A stretch of 64,000 nucleotides of DNA from an uncultured Fibrobacter sp. (lineage in GTDB: Bacteria; Fibrobacterota; Fibrobacteria; Fibrobacterales; Fibrobacteraceae). The stretch lies in NCBI RefSeq assembly GCF_947305105.1, contig NZ_CAMZCS010000012.1, forward strand, positions 1 to 64,000, read 5' to 3'. The notes beneath the pieces are model-generated. The model was not told where the DNA came from, searched no databases, and saw nothing but the letters and a program-made list of their open reading frames with translations. The position numbers were made by a program, and so were the translations under genes. Positions 1-7,822 of the stretch are shown here, in pieces; the first letter of the stretch is position 1; each line of letters starts with the position of its first letter.

Positions 1-76
1 CAATTTCGAGGCCGGTGGTGCCCGATGCTACGGAACGTACGGAGCCATCGGGGAAAGTGAGTTCGATTTGAGACAT
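1..76 (-). CDS. thrS: Threonyl-tRNA synthetase, N-terminal fragment (runs off the window)
   Basis: Only the first 25 codons are present, read leftward from the ATG at 76. The peptide MSQIELTFPDGSVRSVASG followed by TTGLEI matches the start of the TGS domain that opens threonyl-tRNA synthetase (family knowledge). The enzyme charges tRNA-Thr in the cytoplasm. An AAGGAT Shine-Dalgarno lies 4-5 nt before the ATG on the minus strand. In many bacteria thrS sits next to infC-rpmI-rplT; here those genes are 48 kb away. The aminoacylation core cannot be seen, so the call rests on the N-terminus alone. Confidence 0.8.
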   Translation of the reverse strand, partial: MSQIELTFPDGSVRSVASGTTGLEI

Positions 77-563
77 AAATAATCCTTTTTATGGGCGGTT
101 CTCGCCCGGTTCCCCAGAAATACGACATCTGGCGGTAGGGCCAAATTTAGCTTAAGGCGAGCGTCGCGGCAACCAAGCTTGCTTGGTTTGACATGACCGA
201 GCCGTGCTAAATGCACGCGAAGCGTGCCAAGATAGCTTTTAGACGAAAGACGAAAGAATGGTAGTGAAAAACGACTAAAAAGTGTCATTCTGAGCGAAGT
301 CGATGAATCCAGTCCTGATAATACAAGGGGGAAAGCCTTCCCCTCGCTTCAACCGCCTTCGGCGTTTTCCGCTACCCCTTCGCCTAGGGGCCCGGGGCCC
401 GGCCCCTAAAACCCCTCGCAAGGGAATCCTCCTGATTTACGCTGTTTTAAACGTGAAAACGATTATTTTATGAGTTTTTCCTGTTTAAAAATGTTGAATT
501 TCTTCAAAAATCGCCGTTTCTATAATTTTGATTTATTTAGTATTGAAAATACTACAAAAAATC
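77..563. other. Intergenic region between thrS and the defence operon
   Basis: No convincing gene. It holds an 8+8 bp inverted repeat (171-188), a GC-rich stretch around 380-420 made mostly of runs of C and G, and an AT-rich tail leading into the operon promoter. A leftward reading frame at 28-288 has no recognisable protein and overlaps the thrS start. Confidence 0.6.
164..195. repeat. Short hairpin repeat, related to one at 16976-17005
   Basis: AACCAAGC-TT-GCTTGGTT is a perfect inverted repeat at 171-188. The flanking 30 nt align to 16976-17005 with about 25 of 30 positions identical, but the arms of the right-hand copy have decayed. The two copies bracket the defence operon and the ORF6N gene. 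Whether they mark island ends is inference. Confidence 0.4.
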
Positions 564-592
564 TTGACTTTAAAAAAAGAATTGCTTATATT
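564..592 (+). promoter_or_regulatory. Sigma70-type promoter of the defence operon (leaderless)
   Basis: TTGACT at 564-569 and TATATT at 587-592 are separated by exactly 17 nt. The ATG of the first gene follows 6 nt after the -10 box and no Shine-Dalgarno fits between them, so the transcript probably starts at or next to the start codon. All nine genes downstream lie in the same direction with overlaps or gaps of at most about 25 nt, so this promoter could drive the whole operon. Confidence 0.75.
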
Positions 593-598
593 TAGAGC

Positions 599-1219
599 AT
601 GGACTTTGAAAATGTGTCAAAGAGCGCCCTTGGCTTGTCGAAATCGCATACGGTATTGCTGCGCGATGTTGCCCAGCTTTCGGTGGGGTATCCGTTCCGC
701 AACACCTGCGTTCCGGGAGAATCCGGCACGTTGGCGTGTTTTTTGCGAGATGTGGATTCGGATGGCTCGTTGAATGTGGGCTCGCTGCGGCGTGTAGAGG
801 GCGCCAAGCACAACAGCTCGCACCTTGCGGTGGCGGGCGATATCGTGTTTAGGTCAAGGGGTGGCTCGTTTGTTTCGGCACTTGTGCCCGCCTTGGGCGA
901 GGATTTGCTTGTGGTCGCCCCGATGATTCGCATCCGCGTGAACCGTGAAAAGGTGCTGCCCGAATATCTGGTTTGGTATATGAACGGCGCTAACGGAACC
1001 GCTTTTTTCAAGGAATTTGCCAAGGGTTCTGCCATGCCACTCATCAGCAAGACGGTTTTGGAACAGATGCCCATAAAACTGCCTAGTTTACAGGCTCAAC
1101 AAAACATCGTTGAACTCGTTGAATTAGGCCGTCGTGAACATGAGATTATGGCAGAAATTGTCAAGCAAAAGAACTTAATTTTAGAAACGGAAATTTCAAA
1201 ATATCTGGAGTCGCTATGA
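599..1219 (+). CDS. hsdS: Type I restriction specificity subunit, half-size (single TRD)
   Basis: 206 aa, about half the length of a normal HsdS. It has one target-recognition domain (roughly residues 15-165, with a VLLRDVAQLSVGYPF opening and a late SAMPLISKTVLEQMPIKLPS segment) followed by one conserved helix (about 165-206). HsdS proteins choose the DNA target of the HsdM/HsdR complex and normally carry two TRDs and two helices. Half-size HsdS proteins can act as homodimers in some systems; that is family knowledge. The start ATG lies 6 nt after a perfect -10 box. The stop overlaps the hsdM start by 4 nt (ATGA). A second, full-size hsdS lies at 6688-7809 in the same operon, so the locus may switch or combine specificities. 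It could also be a leftover of a broken gene, but the clean promoter and coupling argue for function. Confidence 0.75.
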   Translation: MDFENVSKSALGLSKSHTVLLRDVAQLSVGYPFRNTCVPGESGTLACFLRDVDSDGSLNVGSLRRVEGAKHNSSHLAVAGDIVFRSRGGSFVSALVPALGEDLLVVAPMIRIRVNREKVLPEYLVWYMNGANGTAFFKEFAKGSAMPLISKTVLEQMPIKLPSLQAQQNIVELVELGRREHEIMAEIVKQKNLILETEISKYLESL

Positions 1220-2784
1220 GTGAAGTAAAAAGCGAAAAAATCAAGCAAGATGCCATCAACGCTGCCGCTTGGGCTGCGTGCGATACCTTCCGCGGGGCGG
1301 TTGATCCGGCGCAGTACAAGGACTACATTCTGGTGATGCTGTTCCTGAAGTATATGTCGGATGTGTGGCGCGACCATTACGACGCTTATGGCAAACAGTA
1401 CGGCGGCGACGAGGCGAGAATCCTCCGAAAGCTGGAACGCGAGCGCTTTGTGCTCCCGATGGTGGAAATCAAGAACGAGAAAGGCAAGGTCACCGACAAG
1501 TTTGTCGCGGACTATTACAGCCTTTACGAACGTCGCACGGCAGATAATATCGGCGACTTGATTAACATTGTTCTCGACAAGATTGAAACGCAGAACAGGC
1601 TCAAGCTCGAAGGTGTTTTCCGCAATATCGACTTCAATTCCGAGCCGAATCTCGGCAAGACAAAGGACCGCAATCGTCGCCTGCGCACGTTACTCGAGGA
1701 TTTCGCCAAAGATGAGCTGGACATGTCGCCGAGCCGCGTTTCCGAAGACATCATCGGCAATACCTATATGTATCTGTTGGAACGTTTTGGCGCCGAGGCG
1801 GGCAAGAAGGCGGGCGAATTTTTTACGCCGTTTGTTGTTACCGAACTCGTGGCGAAACTTGCGGCCCCGAAGGATGGCGACAAGATTTGCGACCCGACGT
1901 GCGGCGCGGGCGGCTTGCTTTTGCAGGGCGCAAAGCAGGTGCCGAGCGGCAACTACGCTTTGTTTGGTCAGGAATCGAACGGCAGTACGTGGGCTCTTTG
2001 CCGTATGAACATGTTCCTGCATAGCACCGATAGCGCCCGCATTGAATGGGGCGACACGCTCAACAGTCCGATGCTTGTCGAAAAGGACAAGTTGATGAAA
2101 TTCAATGTTGTGGTGGCTAATCCGCCTTTCAGCCTTGATAAATGGGGCGCAGAAAACGCCGAAAGTGACCCCTACAAGCGTTTTTTCCGTGGAGTTCCGC
2201 CCAAGAGCAAGGGCGACTGGGCCTTCATTACGCATATGGTCGAGACGAGCCTTGCGGGCGAAGGCCGTGTTGTTGTCGTGGTGCCTCACGGCGTGCTGTT
2301 CCGCGGTTCTTCCGAAGGCAAAATCCGCGAAGCGATGATTCGCGAAAACCTGCTGGATGCGGTAATCGGCCTCCCCGAAAACCTTTTCCCGACCACGAGC
2401 ATTCCCGTGGCGATTCTGGTATTCGACCGCAGCCGTGAAATCGGCGGCAAGAACGCAAAGCGCAAGGACGTACTGTTCATTGACGCGAGCCGAGAATTCG
2501 TGCAGGGCAAAAAACAGAATTCACTCTCCGAAGAAAACATCTCAAAGATTGTGAATACCTACAAGAAGCGCAAGAATGTGGACAAGTACGCCCATGTCGC
2601 CTCTTTCGACGAAATTGAAGGCAACGAATTCAACCTGAACATCCCGCGCTATGTGGATACCTTCGAAGAAGAAGCTCCTATCGATGTGGATGCCGTGCAG
2701 AAGGATATCGACCGCCTCGAAAAGGAACTTGCCGAAGTCCGCAAGCAAATGGCCCAGAAACTGAAGGAGATAAAGCGGGGGTAA
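1216..2784 (+). CDS. hsdM: Type I restriction-modification DNA methyltransferase subunit
   Basis: 522 aa, the usual HsdM length. An HsdM N-terminal helical domain (about residues 10-150) precedes a SAM-dependent N6-adenine methylase fold: motif I as DPTCGAGGLLL and the catalytic motif IV as VVANPPF, the NPP[FY] signature of adenine methylases. The C-terminus is a charged helix. Two HsdM plus an HsdS form the methylase that marks host DNA; with HsdR the complex cuts unmodified DNA. Its ATG overlaps the stop of the half-size hsdS, which implies translational coupling. The sequence is GC-balanced like the genomic background, in contrast to the AT-rich genes at 4541-9808. Confidence 0.95.
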   Translation: MSEVKSEKIKQDAINAAAWAACDTFRGAVDPAQYKDYILVMLFLKYMSDVWRDHYDAYGKQYGGDEARILRKLERERFVLPMVEIKNEKGKVTDKFVADYYSLYERRTADNIGDLINIVLDKIETQNRLKLEGVFRNIDFNSEPNLGKTKDRNRRLRTLLEDFAKDELDMSPSRVSEDIIGNTYMYLLERFGAEAGKKAGEFFTPFVVTELVAKLAAPKDGDKICDPTCGAGGLLLQGAKQVPSGNYALFGQESNGSTWALCRMNMFLHSTDSARIEWGDTLNSPMLVEKDKLMKFNVVVANPPFSLDKWGAENAESDPYKRFFRGVPPKSKGDWAFITHMVETSLAGEGRVVVVVPHGVLFRGSSEGKIREAMIRENLLDAVIGLPENLFPTTSIPVAILVFDRSREIGGKNAKRKDVLFIDASREFVQGKKQNSLSEENISKIVNTYKKRKNVDKYAHVASFDEIEGNEFNLNIPRYVDTFEEEAPIDVDAVQKDIDRLEKELAEVRKQMAQKLKEIKRG

Positions 2785-2793
2785 GGCTATTCA

Positions 2794-4551
2794 ATGACAC
2801 TGGATGAACTCAAAAAACTGATTTCTAAAGACGAGACGAAGAACGTTGAGTTGAAGAAATCTACCGGTGAACTTCGTGAAGGTATGCATACGGCATGTGC
2901 CTTCTTGAATTCCGATGGCGGAGTTCTCGTTTTCGGTGTCACACCCTCCTTGAATATTGTCGGGCAGATTGTTTCAGAATCTACCCGCCGCGATATCGCG
3001 CAGGCTTTGGCGGGGATCGAACCCGCAGTTACGCCCGTCATTGAATATGTAGATATTCCCGGCAAGCCGAACCTCCAGGTAATCGTGCTGAGGTTCAATC
3101 CGTGGGTCTATGGGCAAAAACCATACACATTCCACGGGAAGCCGTATTATAGGTTAGAAAGCGTCACCAAGGCTATGCCCAGGGACATGTTTGATGAACG
3201 GATTCGCATTAACATGCCCCACCAGTATTCGTGGGAAATGAGGACTGCCGAAGGATATAGCATAAAGGATCTTAACGCTGGCACGATTCGCGGGGTTGTG
3301 CGCCTCGGTGTCGAAGAAAAACGAATACCCGTGGGGTCGCTCAACGAGCCGATTAAAGTAATACTGAAAAAATGGAACCTGTTGGATGGCGACAATGTGA
3401 GGAACGCTGCGGTGTTTCTTTTTTCAAAAAGGTTCTCGTTTGAATATTTACTTCGGATGGCCCGCTTCCGGGGGACCGACAAGAACTACTTTATTGATAA
3501 TCAACAGGCCCACGGCAACTTTTTTGATTTGTTGGATGCGGGCATGGGTTTCTTCTTTAAGCACCTGTCCCTAAGCGGTGAAATCAAGGGACTCAAGAGG
3601 GAAGAACACCTCGATGTTCCAGTGGCTGCCTTGCGCGAGGCTCTAATAAATGCCCTTTGCCATAGGGATTACGACATTCACCAGTGCTCTATCGGCATCG
3701 CCATTTACGATGACCGCATAGAAATTGAAAGCCCCGGTTTATTGCCACATGAACTGACTCCGAAAACGATCAAACGGTCGCACCAGTCGTTCCCACGAAA
3801 CGAAGTTCTTGCGAACGTCTTATACCAAACTACATACTTGGAAAAATGGGGCTCGGGTATCAAGCGCATAATGGATGCTTGCAGGGCGGAAAATTCACCC
3901 CAACCCTTCTGGAGCGAGCAGACGGGGTATACGGTCGTGACCTTCCCGCTGAACAAGTTAAATGGCAAAATTGTTACCCAAAATGCACCTCAAAATGATA
4001 GTCAAAGTGATAGCCAAAATGATAGTCAAAAGCGGGCGTTCCGTATAAAAGAACTTGTTGTTCAAAGCAACAGTGTTTCTGTAAAAACCATAGCAGAAAC
4101 ACTGGAATTAAGCGAAATTACGGTTCGTCGCTATCTGAAGAAAATGGGCTATGTTTGGAAAGGTGCGCCTAAAAAGGGATATTGGTTTGATACCCAAAAT
4201 GTATCTCAAAATGATACCCAAAGTGATAGTCAAAATGATGCCCTAAATGATACTCAAAACGAAAAGAATGTATCAAGAACCGAAAAGGTTTTGCAGGTTG
4301 TTAGCGTGAATTCTATGATATCAAAAGATGCTTTGGCGACTATGTTCGGCGTAACAAAATTGACAATCCTGCGAGACCTCCAAAAGTTAGGCTTTGTATG
4401 GGAAGGTGCATCGAAGAATGGGCACTGGGTGCGCGAGAAAGGACGTTTTGTTGACGCCAACAAGACATCGGTTAAGAAAGTTACTAACAGCACGAAAAAG
4501 AAAAAAGATACTGAAACGCTAGATTTGTTCGGAGGCGGAGATGGAGAATAG
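2794..4551 (+). CDS. AlbA_2/Schlafen-type ATP-binding regulator with duplicated winged-helix tails
   Basis: 585 aa. The N-terminus (about 1-130) is an AlbA_2 (divergent AAA_4/Schlafen) domain with the E-x-K-x-S opening (NVELKKSTGELREG) and FLNSDGGVLVFGV. A GHKL-like ATPase-type C domain follows (HRDYD, LPHELTPKTIK, EKWGSGIKRIMDACR, about 270-370). The tail has two successive winged-helix modules (about 420-465 and 495-545), each preceded by a low-complexity linker of Q-N-D-S/T repeats. The two modules share VWKGAPKKGYW / VWEGASKNGHW, so they arose by internal duplication. Proteins of this type are often linked to type I R-M operons (known as M-linked or R-linked ORFs) and are generally viewed as DNA-binding regulators; the target is unknown. 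A weak AAGG lies before the ATG; the stop overlaps the next gene by 11 nt. Confidence 0.8.
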   Translation: MTLDELKKLISKDETKNVELKKSTGELREGMHTACAFLNSDGGVLVFGVTPSLNIVGQIVSESTRRDIAQALAGIEPAVTPVIEYVDIPGKPNLQVIVLRFNPWVYGQKPYTFHGKPYYRLESVTKAMPRDMFDERIRINMPHQYSWEMRTAEGYSIKDLNAGTIRGVVRLGVEEKRIPVGSLNEPIKVILKKWNLLDGDNVRNAAVFLFSKRFSFEYLLRMARFRGTDKNYFIDNQQAHGNFFDLLDAGMGFFFKHLSLSGEIKGLKREEHLDVPVAALREALINALCHRDYDIHQCSIGIAIYDDRIEIESPGLLPHELTPKTIKRSHQSFPRNEVLANVLYQTTYLEKWGSGIKRIMDACRAENSPQPFWSEQTGYTVVTFPLNKLNGKIVTQNAPQNDSQSDSQNDSQKRAFRIKELVVQSNSVSVKTIAETLELSEITVRRYLKKMGYVWKGAPKKGYWFDTQNVSQNDTQSDSQNDALNDTQNEKNVSRTEKVLQVVSVNSMISKDALATMFGVTKLTILRDLQKLGFVWEGASKNGHWVREKGRFVDANKTSVKKVTNSTKKKKDTETLDLFGGGDGE

Positions 4552-6688
4552 CAACAAGCACATTGAAGAATTCCTGGACTACTACCTGAACAAAGAGCAG
4601 TCTCCCGATTATGCTGTGTTGATTACAGGCTGTTGGGGCTCTGGCAAGACATATTTTATTAGGCATTTTTTAGAAAAACAGGGTGCTGTAAGAAAAAATT
4701 TTGTCAAGAAAATCAATTGGTTGACGGGCTTTAAAAAATATACGGTTGTTTATGTTAGCCTGTTTGGAGTAAAAACACGTGAAGATATCAATAAAAAAAT
4801 AGAACGTATTTTTCGCCCAAAGATCAACTCAAAAAAACTTGAGTACTTGCCGGATGCAATTTCATTGGTAAGTAATTTGGCAGGGATTGCTGTAGGAACA
4901 ATTGTGGCTACGACAGCGACTTTCGCTACAGGCGGTTCCGCCGCTCCTTTAGCTATTCCGACTGGTGTTGCAACGGGAAAGACTGTTGGGGATTCTTTAA
5001 AGTTCTTTTCTAGTAGGTTTTTAGAGAATATAAAGGTAAATGAAAAAGAGTATAAGCGCTTGGTCGTAGTTTTTGATGATTTAGAACGCGCGGATATGAA
5101 ACCATGCGAATTGTTTGGATATTTAAATGAATATATTGAGCATTTGCATGTCCCATGCATTTTACTCGCCGACAAAGATAAGTGGGAAGAAGCTCAATCA
5201 CAACCGGATGATAAGAAGACTCTGCAAAATTTATCTAGTACACAAGAAAAAGTTATTGGGAAAATTTTTCAAATACAGACTTCTGTAGAGGATGTCATTA
5301 ACGCTTGGCTGTCTCCTGAATGTGGGTGCTTAGATGTAAATGACGATGTGAAGAAAATTTGGTGGGAAAATCGAGAATGTATTTATGATTTATTTGCCTG
5401 TTTTGACAATGCAAAACAAAAATATCTTGAGAAAAAAGACGATTTCTCGTTTAATGATTCTGAACAGAAAAAATTTGATCAAGAACAGATGAAGGAATAT
5501 GTACAGAAAATGCCGAACCGAAATTATCGGGCATTGAGACAAACTATAAAAGACTTTAATCATCTGTGTGCCTATTTCTGTCCTCAATTAGGAGATCTCA
5601 TTTTTTCAAAAAAATCAAAAGAAAGAGGCTTTGATAAATATTTTATTCGATATTTCTTTGCAATGCGCTATGGTTGCTGGCTTGGATTGTTTGATCCCAA
5701 CCAAATAGAAGTATCTCGTTATTTTTTTGTCGGATTGAAATTTGGTGAAAGAGAATATCCTGCTGAAAAAAATTCGCTAACTGCATGGGATTGTTTTTCT
5801 AATGTATGTTATAAAATGGATAAGATTGAAAACTTTCCTATGCAAAAATGGCTTGTTGATTCTTTTTTTGATAGGGAGAAAATAGTTGCTGAAATAAATT
5901 CGTCAGCTTGGTTTGGCGGAAGAGATGCTTATTTAATTCGCCAATTGTATCATTGGTGGAGTTTGAGCGATAAAGAAGCTCAAGAAGCCTATGTTGCGGT
6001 AAAAAACGCACTAAAAAATGGCACTTTGAATGATTCTGCCTCATTGATGGTTGTGTTTGTTGTGCTATACACAATATCTGAAGACTATAGCTCAAATAAC
6101 AAACAGTCCGTAGTGAAAGAAATGAACGAATATTTGGACAAATATTCGGAAAGTATTGAATTTGGCGAAATTCTTAGTGTTGAAGATATAAAACAAAATT
6201 ACAGTCCATCAGACGATTGCATTGAAAAGTTAATAGCGTTTAGAGAAAGATTGATAAAGATTTGTAGTGAAAGAGAGAACCCCTTTCAGGAAGAAAAAGA
6301 ACAATTCTATAGGAACCTGATATCTGATGATGTATATGAATTTGATTCTGCGTGTAGCATAATCCGGAATATATCGTATAAGGTCACAGAATTTCAATGG
6401 AGCATGGTTGATGCTGAAAAATTTGTTGAGGGTTTCTCAAAACTTGAGCGATATAAAAAAGGCGAAATTCTCAAAATAATGAGACATCGTTATTTTAATG
6501 TGCCTAGTGGCTATGATATGGAAAAAGAAAAAGTATTTTTAGCCAATTTGAAGGACGCTTGTTTAAATCGAATTAATCAAAAAGGCGAAATCCCTTTGCC
6601 GAGTACTTTTGCGTTAAAACAGATGGTCAAGAAAGTAGAAGAAATAGAAAATATTCAAGGCTTATTCGAAAAAGAGGAGAAGGGCTAA
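4541..6688 (+). CDS. KAP-family P-loop NTPase
   Basis: 715 aa. A Walker A motif (GCWGSGKT, residues 30-37) opens the protein and a Walker B-like VVVFDDLERAD lies near residue 180, as in KAP NTPases. Between them is a hydrophobic, Gly/Ala-rich stretch (about 110-150), matching the membrane insertion typical of the family; the protein may be membrane-attached. The C-terminal two thirds are helical and not recognised. KAP NTPases are found in many defence loci and phage-exclusion proteins such as PifA (family knowledge). It overlaps the previous gene by 11 nt and the next hsdS by 1 nt. The gene is markedly AT-rich compared with hsdM and hsdR, suggesting separate acquisition. Its role here is not known; a sensor or abortive-infection effector is inference. 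Confidence 0.8.
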   Translation: MENSNKHIEEFLDYYLNKEQSPDYAVLITGCWGSGKTYFIRHFLEKQGAVRKNFVKKINWLTGFKKYTVVYVSLFGVKTREDINKKIERIFRPKINSKKLEYLPDAISLVSNLAGIAVGTIVATTATFATGGSAAPLAIPTGVATGKTVGDSLKFFSSRFLENIKVNEKEYKRLVVVFDDLERADMKPCELFGYLNEYIEHLHVPCILLADKDKWEEAQSQPDDKKTLQNLSSTQEKVIGKIFQIQTSVEDVINAWLSPECGCLDVNDDVKKIWWENRECIYDLFACFDNAKQKYLEKKDDFSFNDSEQKKFDQEQMKEYVQKMPNRNYRALRQTIKDFNHLCAYFCPQLGDLIFSKKSKERGFDKYFIRYFFAMRYGCWLGLFDPNQIEVSRYFFVGLKFGEREYPAEKNSLTAWDCFSNVCYKMDKIENFPMQKWLVDSFFDREKIVAEINSSAWFGGRDAYLIRQLYHWWSLSDKEAQEAYVAVKNALKNGTLNDSASLMVVFVVLYTISEDYSSNNKQSVVKEMNEYLDKYSESIEFGEILSVEDIKQNYSPSDDCIEKLIAFRERLIKICSERENPFQEEKEQFYRNLISDDVYEFDSACSIIRNISYKVTEFQWSMVDAEKFVEGFSKLERYKKGEILKIMRHRYFNVPSGYDMEKEKVFLANLKDACLNRINQKGEIPLPSTFALKQMVKKVEEIENIQGLFEKEEKG

Positions 6689-7809
6689 TGATGCTGCCTA
6701 ATGGATGGAAAAAAGTGAAGCTAGGAGATATTTTGACGGCTGTTGATTATGGCACGGCTGCAAAATCTGATGCTATTGGAAAATACCCTGTCCTTAGAAT
6801 GGGCAATCTTGAAAATGGCTATTTGGTATGGGATGATCTTGTATATTCCTCATCAGAAGAAGAATACGCTAAATATGAACTGAAAAAGGGCGATATTCTT
6901 TTTAATAGAACTAATTCACGAGATAAAGTTGGAAAGACTTCAATTTATCGTGGTGAACGTCCTTCCATTTTTGCGGGTTATTTAATTCGTTTGAAGGTAA
7001 ATAACGAATGCGATCCCTATTATGTGAATTATTGTATGAATTCAAAGAGATTCGCTGAATTCTGTAAATCAGTAAGAACAGATGCTATTGGACAGTCAAA
7101 TATTAATGCCCAAGTGTTGCAAACATACGATTTTTCGTTGCCACCGGTTGAAGAACAGAAGAAGATTGCGGCGACGCTTTCGGTCTGGGACTCCGCCATC
7201 GAAAAAATGGAAAAGCTCATCGAAGCGAAGGAAAATGAGCTTAACATCGTTTTAAGACAGAACTTACTTGAAAAAGGGATTGCGTTAAAATGGAAAGAAA
7301 TCCCTTTGACAGAAATATTAAAGAGTGTAACGCCACCATCTAAAATCCATCAAGATTCTTATTTGAATAGTGGTAAATATCCAATAGTTGACCAATCTAA
7401 GGATTTAATTGCAGGGTGGACAAATGATGAATCTAGCGTGCTGAAAATAAACAGACCTTTAATAATTTTTGGAGATCACACTTGTGCGTTGAAAATAATG
7501 CATATGCCGTTTGCGCAAGGTGCGGACGGAATAAAAATATTATCTGCGAAAGATGGTTATGATCCCACTTATATATATTATGCAATAAAAGCGAATCCTG
7601 TTATTCCGGAAGGGTATAAAAGACATTTCTCTGCGTTAATGCTAAAAAGCATTCTTTGTCCTAGTCTTGAAGAGCAAAAGAAACATGCAGTCTATTTTAA
7701 ATCGCTTGATGAAGAAATTTCTCTTCTCAAACAGCAACTCGAAAACTACAAAAAGCAGAAACAAGGCTTGATGCAAAAACTCCTCACCGGACAATGGCGA
7801 GTGAAATAA
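6688..7809 (+). CDS. hsdS: Type I restriction specificity subunit, full-size (two TRDs)
   Basis: 373 aa with two TRD-helix units. The first TRD opens with WKKVKLGDIL and ends in PPVEEQKKIAATLSVWDSAI plus a helix; the second opens with WKEIPLTEIL and ends in CPSLEEQKKHAVYF, then a helix closing in LMQKLLTGQWRVK. That repeated layout is the HsdS hallmark. It directs the HsdM/HsdR complex to a bipartite DNA site. The TRD-coding DNA is AT-rich while the conserved helix regions (around 7150-7240 and 7730-7809) are GC-balanced, which points to exchange of TRDs in a stable frame. ATG at 6688 overlaps the previous stop (TAATG); an ATG at 6691 is an alternative. Confidence 0.9.
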   Translation: MMLPNGWKKVKLGDILTAVDYGTAAKSDAIGKYPVLRMGNLENGYLVWDDLVYSSSEEEYAKYELKKGDILFNRTNSRDKVGKTSIYRGERPSIFAGYLIRLKVNNECDPYYVNYCMNSKRFAEFCKSVRTDAIGQSNINAQVLQTYDFSLPPVEEQKKIAATLSVWDSAIEKMEKLIEAKENELNIVLRQNLLEKGIALKWKEIPLTEILKSVTPPSKIHQDSYLNSGKYPIVDQSKDLIAGWTNDESSVLKINRPLIIFGDHTCALKIMHMPFAQGADGIKILSAKDGYDPTYIYYAIKANPVIPEGYKRHFSALMLKSILCPSLEEQKKHAVYFKSLDEEISLLKQQLENYKKQKQGLMQKLLTGQWRVK

Positions 7810-7822
7810 GGAGAGGAATACT

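Noticed and set aside
4541-6688. KAP-type protein as an Avs/STAND sensor
   Set aside because: No STAND winged-helix or repeat region is visible; the hydrophobic insertion between Walker A and B fits KAP.
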